From Agarophyton chilense (Eukaryota; Rhodophyta; Florideophyceae; Gracilariales; Gracilariaceae), in assembly GCA_030374765.1 (NCBI GenBank), contig JARGXX010000121.1, positions 248,001-312,000 on the forward strand: a stretch of 64,000 nt of DNA. Reading direction: 5' to 3'. The position numbers and the translations under genes are program-made. The notes under the pieces are model-generated. The model worked only from the letters and a program-made list of their open reading frames with translations. It was not told where the DNA came from and did no database searches. This document shows, piece after piece, positions 22,023 to 33,200 of this stretch. Every line of letters begins with the position of its first letter. Position 1 is the stretch's first letter.

Positions 22023-24291
22023 ATGTTCCACAATGCACTACCCGACTCTAACAGCAATAAAATTCCTACTACTCTTCAAGCTATTTGTCTAAAGTCTCAA
22101 CTGTTCGGACGTGCCAAAGACCTTTGTACTGGAATTACGGACCAGCAGTTGACTGCCGATGGAGCTGTACAACTGTTAGTGGGAAATGTCTATCAAAGAG
22201 ATTCTTTGACTGTTGTTAGTGAAGCATATCGTGCTTTCAACGCTCTCTGGAATACTCGTCGTGCAAACACTGAAAGTATGAAGAACTTTGAGTCTAGGTT
22301 CTCTGCACAGGTTGCAAAATTCAACTCCATTTCCACAACGACGAAGCTTCCGGAATGTATCACAGCTCCAATGCTGCTATCTAATTCTTCGATTGATGAC
22401 TCACGGCGAGTATCATTACTAGCAGCAGCTGCAGCAGCTGCTGAGATCTTAAATGCACAGTCATCTAATGATGAATTCCTGAGTGCAATAGCATACCAGT
22501 CTGTATCGTCTGTCATCAAGCAGTGTGACAAGTCTGCGCCTGCAATAGGTTCTATGGATGCCCTTACTGCTAGTTCTGCTGGAACTACGAGTCATGGAAA
22601 AGGGCGCTACAATGGAAACAATATTACAATGAAGTTTCCTTGTGACAAGTGTGGAAAGTATGGTCATTGGAAAAGGAACCATAAACCTGATGGATTCTTA
22701 CCATCACACGTGAAGTCGTTTGACGCACCTCAGAACGGAAACTCAAGAAATGCTCGTGACGAATCTTCATCTACCTCGGCCTATGCATCTACCGGTTTCG
22801 ATAAGGGTAAGAAGAAAAGTATTTCTTTTAACATGGCTACAGTTTCCGGATCTTCAGCATCATTGCCTGCATTAGCTCAACCTGGACCGTTAGTTGATGA
22901 CAGAGCACCTTACTCGGCAATTAGACAGGTCGAAATGAACCTTCTCATCGGAAATGCTGGACTTCAGACCAATAGGAAGCTGGATAAAATACCTAAGGCC
23001 CTCAATGGTCACACACACTGGCAGTATGGTAAAGGAAAACATGCCAGTCCAGCTCGTCGCATTTTAGGATCCACTGTGCCCACAGCAAATTCTGACAGTG
23101 GACGTTCTGTCAACATAATACATCTAGTCCTTGAAGGCTCATCGCAGTGCGTAATTGGCAGAAATGTTACAAGGAAGGTCAACATAGAGCACCTTGAAAG
23201 AAATTCTCTAGCATTTGTCATAGATGGAACTGTCGACCATATCTCCATGGTTGACCACGAGTTCTTAAGCTATGTACTACTGGATAGTTTCATCGAAAAA
23301 GAAAACGGTTCATCAACTTTGTCATGTCTAAGTGCTGTAACTTTAGACAAGATGCGATGGAAGGAACTTAAGAAGGTAATCGATAAATTTCACAAGCATG
23401 TATGTGGACACGCAAGCTTTACGGATTATAAGCTTCTTTTGGAAAGGAACAACCTTTGGAATGAAACAATAGTCTCCTATGTTGCAAGAACCATGGGAGA
23501 GTGCACAGCTTGTCGTTGCACTGCTGTACCGCAGCCTAATAGGAAGGTCTCGATCAGCTCTTTATCAAAGAGTTTCAACCAAGTCTTGTGCGTGGATCAC
23601 TTCAATCTGGATGAAATTCTCCTCATGCACTGCATGGATCTCATTTCGAGATATTTAACGGCATACATTGTTTCTTTTACAAAGCTTTATGATGCAGTAC
23701 TTGGATTTGAGGCCAGTTGGGTCAGTCAGTTCTGGTATCCTGATTCAATTCAAGTGGATAAGGCTTTCCAAATGGGCGAGTTCAAAGCTTACGCTGACAA
23801 GATGGGTAATCAGATTCGTTCAGTTCCCCCTGGACGACACTCAAAGAACCCAATCGAGTCTAAACACAACATAATTCGCAGTATATATCTGCGAGTGAAG
23901 GAAGCTGCTGGCTCAGAGTTTGACTCTAAGCTTGCTGCACACAAGGCGGTTTCTATATCAAATGATTTGTATGGTAATGACACTATGTCTGCTTTCGAAT
24001 TAGCAAAAGGCTTCACCAACCCCGTTGCTTCTAGACCCCAGGATTGTACTGTACCTGATGATGTTTTAGAAGCCCGTGAAAGGATGCAAGCTCGCCGTAA
24101 GTTAGCTCTTATTCTGCGCTCAAAAGCAGTTCAAGAGTTACCTATTTCTGTTGGTGACCTTGTTGAGGTCTTCCAGAAGAAAGAGCACGAAAAGAGGGGC
24201 AAATGGTCAGTTGCTAAACCAATCCTATCTTTCAATTACGATGCCCGCTCTGTCACTGTTCCTGGAAAGGCAGGACGCCAATTGTCTGTCG
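22023..24291 (+). CDS. gag and integrase portion of the copia-like polyprotein
   Basis: About 756 residues are open up to the solo LTR insertion. The first ~200 residues are a gag-like helical domain (VYQRDSLTVVSEAYRAFNAL). Near residues 204-220 is the knuckle CDKCGKYGHWKRNH. A protease is not obvious. Around residues 460-500 is an HHCC-like integrase finger (HKHVCGHASF...CTACRC), followed by the core with VDHFNLDE, IQVDKAFQ and HSKNPIESKHN giving D, D and E. The chain ends near the insertion. It is the longest open part of this fossil. Confidence 0.75.
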
Positions 24292-24296
24292 CTGTC

Positions 24297-25475
24297 TGTG
24301 ACACAACGCGCCGGGCCCTTATTGAGGACAAGTAGCCACCCTCCTCCGACTTCCTTACACTAAGCAGTGACGACGCCGTAATAGCTGGCATACTGCCAGG
24401 ATGGAATACCGTGCATGGCGCTAGGTGTCATACGTGTGGCAATGGCCGGCAGCTAGTTCGTGTGGTTGGAACCACACAGTGCTCTGCACTGCTGCCTTGT
24501 AAGTTTTAACTGTATTTATTAGTTGTAATCTATCGTAATGGCTAACTGCTAAGCGGCCGGCGGTACTTGAGTGCCAGGTCGCCGGGGACTAGACCGAAGT
24601 AAAGTCCAAGAGGTGAGAGACGCGTCCGAACTACTAGTTCGTGTCTTGAGACTATAGGGTTATCAGACCTTCGTTCCCAGTCGACGCCGACAAGACAAGC
24701 AGCAGTCTGATCAACTGCTGCAGAGGTATCTCTCGCGTTTTAGCCTATCGAGTATTCCCCGTCCAGTCCTTGCCCTCGCGGCCATCGGTCGCCGCGTAGC
24801 GCATTGCACTTTCGCTCGGTCTATTGGACCGCTGGCAGTTCTACTGCCCCAGCAGATTGTAGACCCGTATCCTTTGGATACCGAGGTGTGGATCGGGAGC
24901 CTCGGATAAGTGAGTATCACTTCTAGGTGCAACTGGTAAAGCCAGGCAGGCGCATTCGTCTGGGCGCTGGTTCAATCCCAGGGCTTGCCCTGCTTTGCTA
25001 TCTTCACCCGTTGGGTGTGAGTGATTACCACTTTGTGGCGCCAGTCGGCATAGCCAAGCAGACGCTCTCGTCTGAGCGCTGGTACAATCTCAGGGCTTGC
25101 CCTGCTTTGTTATCGCCACTCGTTGGGTGAAGTGGTTGGTGCGTCGTTGCCGACGTTAGGGTCGTGGCGCTCGTACGGGCTCTGGTACAATCCCGGGGCT
25201 CGCCCCGGCTACTCGTCATACGCGGCGTATATCCAGGCCGATCACTTCGGTTCGTGTCCGATCGACACCACTCAGAGCACGTCTTCCGGACGCCGAGAGC
25301 TCCTGTGGAACGATAGGAGTTTGTGTCTAGTCGACACTCCTCGCCTGTGAGACGACGCCTCTCTTGAGTCGTTGCGGACTCTAGGGCCAGATAGCCGACC
25401 CCGGCTTTCCAGGCTCTGCCTGTGCGTAGCTCTCGCCGCCCGCGGCTGGGCTCCCGAGTAGCGCATTGCGTTACA
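24297..25475. repeat. Solo LTR (1179 bp) inserted in the copia-like element
   Basis: The boundaries TGTGACAC...GCGTTACA are set by the 5-bp duplication CTGTC (24292-24296 and 25476-25480), and the reading frame of the host element resumes exactly after it. The last 11 bases resemble the LTR end of element B. Inside are three imperfect tandem units of about 103-112 bp at 24.94-25.23 kb and many short palindromes. No internal coding region is present. Confidence 0.85.
24939..25225. repeat. Three imperfect tandem units inside the solo LTR
   Basis: Equivalent points GGT(T/A)CAATC(C/T) are at 24969, 25081 and 25184, giving spacings of 112 and 103 bp. Each unit carries a CAGGGCTTGCCCTG-type hairpin after it (GGGGCTCGCCCC in the third). 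The GGTTCAATCC core resembles a polymerase III B box. Confidence 0.75.
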
Positions 25476-27294
25476 CTGTCGAAGACATTCGCCCTGCCAT
25501 ACGAAATAAGAGCCTTGCGCAATATGTGCAAGATGGTATTGACGAATTAGATGAGCTCCTTCACGAAAAATATTATGGTGCCACGGATCATGATGTAAAT
25601 GGCGCTGTAGAATCCTCTTATGAGGTTGAAGAACCTGTTGACGATGATTTTTCAACCGAGACCTCGAAGTCAGAACCTGCACTTGGTGACAGAATCTCTG
25701 TTTTTTGGCCACTGGAAGGTCAGTTCTACGATGGTACCATGCACTCTACAGCAGACGACGGACACCGAGAGATCCACTATGATGGTGGTGACACAGAATG
25801 TCTAGATATGACAAAGGAACATTGGAAATTTGCAAGTGCACTTCCTGCAAATGCTGGTAAAGTTTCAAGTGGTTTGGAGGTTACTAGTATTGAAAGCTCT
25901 GTGCTATCATCGATGCTAGACCACTTTGGTAACAAACCATTTCTCATTCACCAGGCACAATGATTTGATCAGTTTCCTCTTGTCAATGCTTACAGAATGG
26001 AGGAGGAGACATTCCTGAAGACTGTGCGACCTCTGCCTAAGAGTAAGGTTCCATCTGCGTCTAGTATTATAAACAGTCATACACTGTACAAGTTGAAAAA
26101 GAAGGATGATGGTTTATTGAAGCTTTAAGGTCGCATAGCACCTCACGGTAATGAAGACGATTTAAAGGACTCTCTAAGCAAAGACTGCAGCACATTCCCT
26201 CCTACAGGACTACGGATCCTCGAGTACATATCTTCTCTCTCTGGGTGGACCCTGTACAAGGCTGACGTCAAGGCAGCATTTCTACAGACTGGAACAGCTC
26301 AGCGTGAAGTGTACGTCAGACCACCGAGAGAGAGTTAGATGAAGGCGTCTCACCTTTGGCTTCTCTTAACTGCGGCGTATGGCTTGGTTAATGCTAACGC
26401 CAAGTGGCAAATCAGTCTGACCAAGTAATGTGTGATATTAAACTCACGCAATCCACGCATGTTCCCCAGCTATTTTTCCAAAAGGAGAATGGAAAGCTTG
26501 TGCTAATCGTCGCGAAGATTGCCGACGACTTGAAGGCAGTAGGTGTAGATGACCGGGCTATGGTTTTTCTAGACAAGTTCAACAAAAAGTTTAAGTTTGG
26601 TGATGTTAACCATGGACCTGGAAAACTTCGCTTCTTTGGTACTAATAAAACCCAGAACAGTGACTTTACCATAGAAACTGATGCCAACGATAAGTTTGAT
26701 GGTGTTAGCGAACATCCCCTCTCTAGACACCGCCGAAATGAGTATGAAGAGCCGGTGAATAAGATAGAGAAGTCAGCATTTTCGTCTATCAACAGCTCGC
26801 TTGGATGGATAGGAACAGCTGCCTCTCCGTTTTGTTCATTCTACTCTAGCTATCTCCAGCAAAAGGCACCGGAAACTAAAGTGTGTCATTTGGTTGAGCA
26901 GGTTAACATCTTCAGAAAGCTCAAGAAGCTTGGCACCACAATTTCACATCCAAGACCAACGGACAAATTGGAGCGAGAACTTTCTGTTCTTGTATTTTCT
27001 GATGCGTCAAGGATAGATGATGTTGGTCAGTTAGGAGTGCTTACTGGCCTTTTGGTAGGAGAGATGAAGAGTAACGCAATTTATCATCCTATTTTTTGGA
27101 TTTCTCATAAGTCTAAGAGACCAGTGAAGAGTGTGCCTGCGGCAGAGATATTGGCTGCTGGTGAGGGAATTGACGAAGGAAAGGTATTTGCCAGTGCTTA
27201 CTCCCAGTTGTTGGACATGGATATCCGTATGAGACTCTGCGTAGATTCAAAGGATTTATTCACTTCGCTGTCAACTCAGAAAAACTCTATCGAT
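25476..27294 (+). pseudogene. RT and RNase H portion of the copia-like element
   Basis: The readable pieces are an acidic linker (25.5-25.96 kb), RT (26.2-26.7 kb; WTLYKADVKAAFLQT, AYGLVNA, VAKIADDLKAVG) and RNase H (26.95-27.29 kb; LSVLVFSDASRID, SVPAAEILAAGEGI, RLCVDSKDLF). This is the copia C-terminal order. It is broken, and is interrupted by E2 inside RNase H; the last part of RNase H lies at 39026-39122 and beyond E3. Confidence 0.8.
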
Positions 27295-28089
27295 TGTAGT
27301 GCAACGCCAAGGGCGGCGGAAACACACGAAGATGTCCGAGTCTTCCTCCAAGGAGGGTAGCACGGCGACGGAGCCTCTCCGGAGTGAACACGACTAAGTC
27401 GGGGTGTAAGGCCGAGGTTCACCGGCACGCCAAGCGGGGAGAGTGCGGGATGCTAGAAGGGAGCAGACGAGGTATGAGCTGTATTCCACGGGAGTGGGCA
27501 AGAGATAAAAGGGGGGACCACCCAGTGGGGGCGATTGGTAACATGGGCCACGAGAGCCAAAAGAAATATGTAGCAAACCCAATACTGGGGCGAGAACACG
27601 GCAGTGGTATGAAAGATATACACGCTAACAGCGGTGAGTCTCCTGTTGACGCAGGGTGGATAAGTCTACCGTTAGTAACGCGGCTTCACCTCCGTAGAGT
27701 GTGGAAGACTCGCGAAAGCGGAAAAAGACTTAGAGCCAAGAACCCTGGTTGGGGAGGTTTACTGAGTGTCGGGGCGAGATCGCCCTGGCACTATATAGTG
27801 TAGAATACTGTAGAGAGCTCCCTAACCTAGTGTAATAAAGCTAAATAAATAGAGAAATATCCAGCTATGCTGTGCCAACCTGTCCTGGGCCACCCACGTT
27901 ACACGTGTGTCAGTCACACCCGAATCGGGGCCACGGCGCACGGCCGCCGTTGCACTTCGCGTCCAACTCGTATACACCTGGCTACGCCAGCCTACTAGTA
28001 GCAGTATTACTCATAGATCTCACAAGTATCGCCCGAGGCGGAAAAACAACCAAGTCCTGGAAAACGGCCCTCACGAGGGTTGCACTTCA
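27295..28089 (-). repeat. 3' LTR of E2
   Basis: This 795-bp LTR runs TGTAGTG...TTCA on the plus strand. The AT-rich run TAATAAAGCTAAATAAATAG at 27.83-27.85 kb lies about 270 bp before the antisense start and is a TATA candidate. Confidence 0.95.
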
Positions 28090-28105
28090 TATCCCCCTCC
28101 TGAGG
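28090..28105 (-). promoter_or_regulatory. Polypurine tract of E2
   Basis: On the minus strand CAGGAGGGGGATA directly precedes the 3' LTR. Confidence 0.65.
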
Positions 28106-28124
28106 CGCGAGTACGACATCCGCG

Positions 28125-30062
28125 ATGGTGGCCGACGCGCCGAGACGAATGCATAAGAGTGCAACCAGCTCGCTGGGATCCACTTCATCCGGTGCCAACA
28201 AACGCAGTGCGGCAAAACTCCAGTCTCCTGGCAACAACCGTTCTCAACGTTCCATCTCAACCGAATCCGCATCCTTGCGTGCCCTTCCTCCGATTCCTCG
28301 GCATCGTCTCCCGCTTCGCCGGTCTCCTCTTCCGGTCATCCGGCCTCTTCGCTCACCGATGAGCAACCAAAACAATCAACCCAACCGTCTCCCTGCGGGG
28401 TACTTCTCCGGCTTCCAGTCCGCTCCGCTTCCGCAAAGCGCGTCATCGGCTGCGCCGCAGATTCTTGTCGCGAACGCGGCTGCTGCTACGTACGGAATGT
28501 TCCCCCTGAGAGGGTGGCCGCCATACGACATGCTTGTTGGGCGCCATCCTGGGCATCATGCGTCCGTTCTCCGGCTTGCGCCGTGGTTCCACCCGATTGC
28601 GGTGTTAAACGGAGCGCTCATAGCGATGTACACCGATAGAAACGGGATGCTGCCGGGCGATATTCCGGCCGTGGCGACAACTTCGTTGGATTGGCGACGC
28701 CGCGTAGCGGTTCCGGTCCACGCTGTGGCGCGCCGGGGTAGGGAAACCTCGGCTTCCGCTCATGCGGCCTTCGTCCTTCTTGGCCATCAACGGCTTCGCC
28801 GGGCTCCTTTCGAATATCCCATCCCCGATGGTCTCGGCACCGACATTCGGCTTTACCGCACTGAAGGTGAGATTGGTTACGTCGACCGCCTGGCGGGTTT
28901 GGAAACACTCTCGTGGAGGGGCATCCCGATAGCACGGCAAGAGGCCATGTGCTGGACGCGACCGATTATCCGGGCAGAATTCCGCTACATGCGTCGACTT
29001 GCGCGGGCCAACTTCCTCGCCCTGATCCGCTTCGAGCGTCGAGAACCATCCCGATTCAGGTATTTGGTCCCGTATCACAACGTGGAGATCGAACGCCTTC
29101 GCGTGGCCGACCGACGGGGTCGCTATGTCTTCATTCCACCGTGGTGGTCGAACCTCGAGGCCTGGCGGGGCTGTTACATCGAGCTGCCACCCGTCATCAC
29201 GTATTACGGTTCGTACCTCATCGAGGATCCCGAGTCCGGACTGTGGTCCGTGGTGATTACCGAATGGGCAGTCCGCGCGGCGGTGTTCCTTCTCTGGGAG
29301 GTGTATGACCAGTACAGACTGTGGTTCCTCCCGTTCCGGTTGAGGTCCGCGATTCGCAGCCTGGACCTGAGCATCCCACTTGGTGGAGTAACCAACGCCA
29401 GGGAAGTGGCGGTTCTTCTCGATTACATCGACCAGTTGGACTGGACCGCCGTTCCGATTGAACAAAGCGGGCGCACCGTGGGTAGCCGGGGTCAGGACCT
29501 GTCACCAGGAAGGCGTACTCCCTTGGGAGGTGATTTCGTATACTTTGACCCCTGGGAAGGGCACGAAATCTCCGCGGAGGAAGCGAACGAACTCCAGTTT
29601 GCCCCGCGCCATATCTGCGAGGAGCATCCTATCGGTTTCGTGGACGCGGATGAATATTACCACCGCTACGACGGCGACGATCCAATGGTGGACAACGAAC
29701 CCGACGACGGGGAAGCGTACGCCGAGGCGGAGGTCGAGGGATCCGAAGCGGAAGGTCCCTCTAACGCGGGGACGCCAGAAACGCCTTACGCGGATTTGGA
29801 TAACCCCGCGGGGGCTGGGTCGGAGTACGCGGTAGCTGGACCACCTCCGGTTCCACCGGTGAATCTCCCAAGTGGTGGGGCGTCCGCCCCAGGCGATGCG
29901 AGCTCCGCTCCGGCGGGTCAAGCGGCCGTGATCTCCCAGTTCCTGCGAAAGGTGGGGCTGGGGACCAACGCAGCGAGTGGCGATGTTGCCGCGATGCGCG
30001 AGGCCTTGATCACCCGCCCCCAGGGAGGTAACCGACTTGGGGGCGGTGAGCTGAACCCGTGA
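28125..30062 (+). CDS. Antisense accessory protein of E2, unknown function
   Basis: This open frame of 645 residues runs opposite to gag-pol and begins 36 bp from the LTR edge. The N-terminal ~120 residues are Ser/Pro/Arg/Asn rich. A core of about 300 residues is rich in Trp, Tyr and Arg and carries LAPWFHPIAV, IIRAEFRYMRR, YLVPYHNVEIERL, RRGRYVFIPPWWSNLEAW, GCYIELPPVITY, SVVITEWAVRAAVF and YDQYRLWFLPFR. After it come FVYFDPWEGHEISAEE, a YYHRYDGDDPMVDNE block, an acidic linker, and a C-terminal FLRKVGL...SGDVAAMRE segment. All these blocks recur in the E3 protein and most in E1. There is no membrane segment, signal peptide or catalytic signature I can name. It could be a nuclear or nucleic-acid-binding accessory factor, but this is a guess. 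Confidence 0.75.
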   Translation: MVADAPRRMHKSATSSLGSTSSGANKRSAAKLQSPGNNRSQRSISTESASLRALPPIPRHRLPLRRSPLPVIRPLRSPMSNQNNQPNRLPAGYFSGFQSAPLPQSASSAAPQILVANAAAATYGMFPLRGWPPYDMLVGRHPGHHASVLRLAPWFHPIAVLNGALIAMYTDRNGMLPGDIPAVATTSLDWRRRVAVPVHAVARRGRETSASAHAAFVLLGHQRLRRAPFEYPIPDGLGTDIRLYRTEGEIGYVDRLAGLETLSWRGIPIARQEAMCWTRPIIRAEFRYMRRLARANFLALIRFERREPSRFRYLVPYHNVEIERLRVADRRGRYVFIPPWWSNLEAWRGCYIELPPVITYYGSYLIEDPESGLWSVVITEWAVRAAVFLLWEVYDQYRLWFLPFRLRSAIRSLDLSIPLGGVTNAREVAVLLDYIDQLDWTAVPIEQSGRTVGSRGQDLSPGRRTPLGGDFVYFDPWEGHEISAEEANELQFAPRHICEEHPIGFVDADEYYHRYDGDDPMVDNEPDDGEAYAEAEVEGSEAEGPSNAGTPETPYADLDNPAGAGSEYAVAGPPPVPPVNLPSGGASAPGDASSAPAGQAAVISQFLRKVGLGTNAASGDVAAMREALITRPQGGNRLGGGELNP

Positions 30063-30241
30063 CGGGGCATGCAATCCCGATGGGGAGCTTTCCCTTGTGA
30101 CTTAGAGTAGTATGCCAAGTGCTCGGTATTCCATCGATAGCTTCGAATAAAAACCAAGTGACTTGTGTAACCCAAAACCTTCCTTCACTAGCCTGTTCTC
30201 AAGCAAACATACTTCTCTTTTCTCTTCCACCGAGGTGGGTG

Positions 30242-33200
30242 TTATCCCACCTGGGCTTTAACAACCGATGCCGGGATTCCCGTCCGCGTTCTGCGGTGAT
30301 ATGACACCACCTGCGAACGTGGGAGATGTTCCATCGGCTCATCCGAATCCCATTCGGGCCCTAAACCGTACCAACGGACGAGGTATTGAATATAACCATC
30401 CGGATGGTATGAGTGCCCCACTTTGTGGTCGACCATGAACTCCTTCTCGTAGACTTCTCGCCCTTGCGGTGTACGCGTCACTGGACCAAACCGGTGTACG
30501 TCCGCAGGTGCGTGTGGGCTACTGTGCCCTTCCCCCGAGGGGTCCATGGGTTGGCGTTGCCTTTCCATGCCCTCGGTAGGGGAACGAACCGGGTTCCGGG
30601 TTGCCTTGGCCGCTTGGCGGGTTGCTTCCGCCAAGGCGTCATGACGAAGAGCGTCAGTTCGACGGCTTCGGCCGGAGGCCTTCCCATGGGGCAATTCTCC
30701 CAGTTTTTGGGTCGGAATGCTTTCCGACAGTTCTCGTGCAGAGGCTACCCTTCGGGGGAACGCGGACTCATCCCAAGGCTGGGTTTCGCGGTCGCGTTCC
30801 GCTAGTCGTTGGGGTGAAATCCGTCGCGACGGTGCTGGAATTGATGCGGGAGGCGGTTTCATCATGGGGCGTCGTGCCTTGCCGGGTGAGCCGCCTTGGG
30901 CGTTGATTGGCGTATCTCCCGAGCCGGGTGTCGTCTGGTCACGTGACACGTCCGGCTGATGGCTGGGAATACTCCGCGCACTGCTGCGTTCCGCCTCCTC
31001 ACGTCAGGACGTGTGCAACGGCGCTGCCGGTATGTCTGATCGCTTAAGCGACACAGTACCGCGACAGGCGTGCAACTCCGGGTCAACCGTGCCTTCCTCA
31101 CTAACATGCGGCGAAGTGCGCGGCGAGGAACCCTTGCGGGGAGCGAGTTCGTCCTCAACTATCCCTTTCGAGGGTTCAACTTCACTCGGCGACGAAATGC
31201 TTCCGTCCTTGATGGGCACATTCTCCGGGGTGACCGGTGCGCCTTCGACAACGCTGTTGGGGTCAACCGAGACACTCGGAGTGCGTCCGCCACTTCGCGC
31301 GGGTTCTGAACCAGCATCAAGCGTGCTGGGTGTGAATCTCCCGTCTGCTACGGTGTGCTTGCCCGGATTAGCTGGTGTGTCCTGCCGTACAGTACGAGGG
31401 ACCACTTCCGATCGATTCGGCCTAGAGGGGCCTGCGAGGGCGTGCTCTAAGCTTTGCAGCGTAGCTGGTGTCGACGAACCGTGACCCATGGGCTGCGGGT
31501 CAACGCTCGACGGCATAGCCGGTCCAGTATCGCGAGGGCGAACAGCATCCTGCGACGATTTCGGTATCGCTTCGGCGAGAGGGTTTCCACTACGTGGTGC
31601 GTCCTGTCGAGTAGAGTCCCCGTGGGGAGTGCGATCAGACGCAGATGCGGTGGCGCTTCCCATAGAGGGTTCAGCAACGCCTGTAGCGCGCAAATGTGGA
31701 GATGGTACGTCGGTAGACGGGACGTCCGGCTCACCGTTGTTCTTGCTGGTGTGTCCAGGAGTCCATGCACCACGGTTGTCATGACGCGACGAAGCGGTTT
31801 CCGTCTCTCGACGAGAGTTATGAGCCTCCTCCCCCTCCTGAGACGGAGCGGCATGGGGAGTGGTTGAAACGCCCAACGGGCGGGGGTAGACACCGCGCCG
31901 TGGCGTGAGAGAAGAGAGGCCATTCTGGCCTTGGTCCGATAAGATCGGCAAGTCAGAGAGTCCCCGGGTAGGGTGTGGTAACGTAGAAGGTCTGGAAACC
32001 ATGGCAGTGGGCTGAGCCACCGTTGTGTGCCGAGCACCATCACCCTCAGAGAGGGATTGTTGACCCATTTCGGTTTCTTCCAACGTCGGTGGAGGGGCGA
32101 GTACAACGCGGTCGCGGGAGATCCGCTCATGAGCGTCGACAATTTCCACCACGATGGTGTCGTCTTTCACCGAAATGACCTTGTAAGGACCGTCCGCTAC
32201 GGAAGAAAGCTTGTGCTTCTTTTCATTTTCAGGGTTCCAGTACTCCTTACGGACGAACACGAAGTCACCGGCTTTGATTGGCGGGGCCTTACCGCGTACG
32301 CGAGAGTCGAAATCACGCTTGTAAGCGGCTTGGGCACGAGCCATCGAGCTTCGGGCGACCGGGATCAGCTTCGTAAGCCACTCTTTCCACCTGTGGCGAT
32401 AATCCTTCACGGAAGGGAACGCATCCAGCGTGGGCTGGGGTTCTAACGCGACAGCGGGCGGAGGGCGGGACAAGACCAGTTCGAATGGAGTCAAGCCCGT
32501 ACTACGGTGTACCTGCATATTGTTCGCGAACGTCAAGTCGTCGGTATATAAATCCCATGTCTTTGGGTGGTCGGCAACGTAAGAACGGAGAGACGCTAAT
32601 AGCGTTCGGTTAAACAGCTCCACTTGCCCATTACACTGGGGGTGATAGGTCGTTGTGAACAGGTTCTTGATGTCAATAATCCTGCACACGTCCTCGAAGA
32701 ATCGCGATGCGAACTGTTTTCCGTTATCGGATAGAAGATTAACCGGCGGGCCGTAGACGAATACCCAATGGGTTACAAATGCTTGTGCAACCGTGAAAGC
32801 GGATATCTTCCGTAAAGATACGGTCCGAACCAGTTTTGAGAAACGATCCGTGATTACGAGTAAAAACTTATGCCCACGTCGTGTGGTGAGGAGCTCGCCG
32901 AGGATGTCAATGGCGACAAACTCGAGAGGAGCCCGTGCCGGGAATAATTTCAACTTCGTTGAGTACTTGCGAAGTTTCACCCGATTCTTAGCACATTCGG
33001 TACAAAATCGCACCGTTGCGTAGCAATCCACCGCCAGGGCGGGCCAGTAGAAGTTCCTTCGCAAAGTGAGGTAGAGTTTCCGTCCACCGGCGTGTCCACC
33101 AAGTTTCGCATAGTGCGATAGATGCAAAACTCTAGACTGTAGAGTATGCGGCACCACGACTTGTGGTGATGACTGAACCGTCCTGACGAGGTATCCAAGA

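Noticed and set aside
24939-25225. tRNA or tRNA-derived SINE genes in the solo LTR repeats
   Set aside because: Only a B-box-like core is present; I cannot fold a cloverleaf or find a clear A box, and there is no poly-A or T-run terminator.
28605-29465. 286-residue minus-strand open frame within E2
   Set aside because: It lies wholly inside the conserved plus-strand antisense protein and shows none of the conserved blocks; GC-rich codon use on one strand often leaves the other open.
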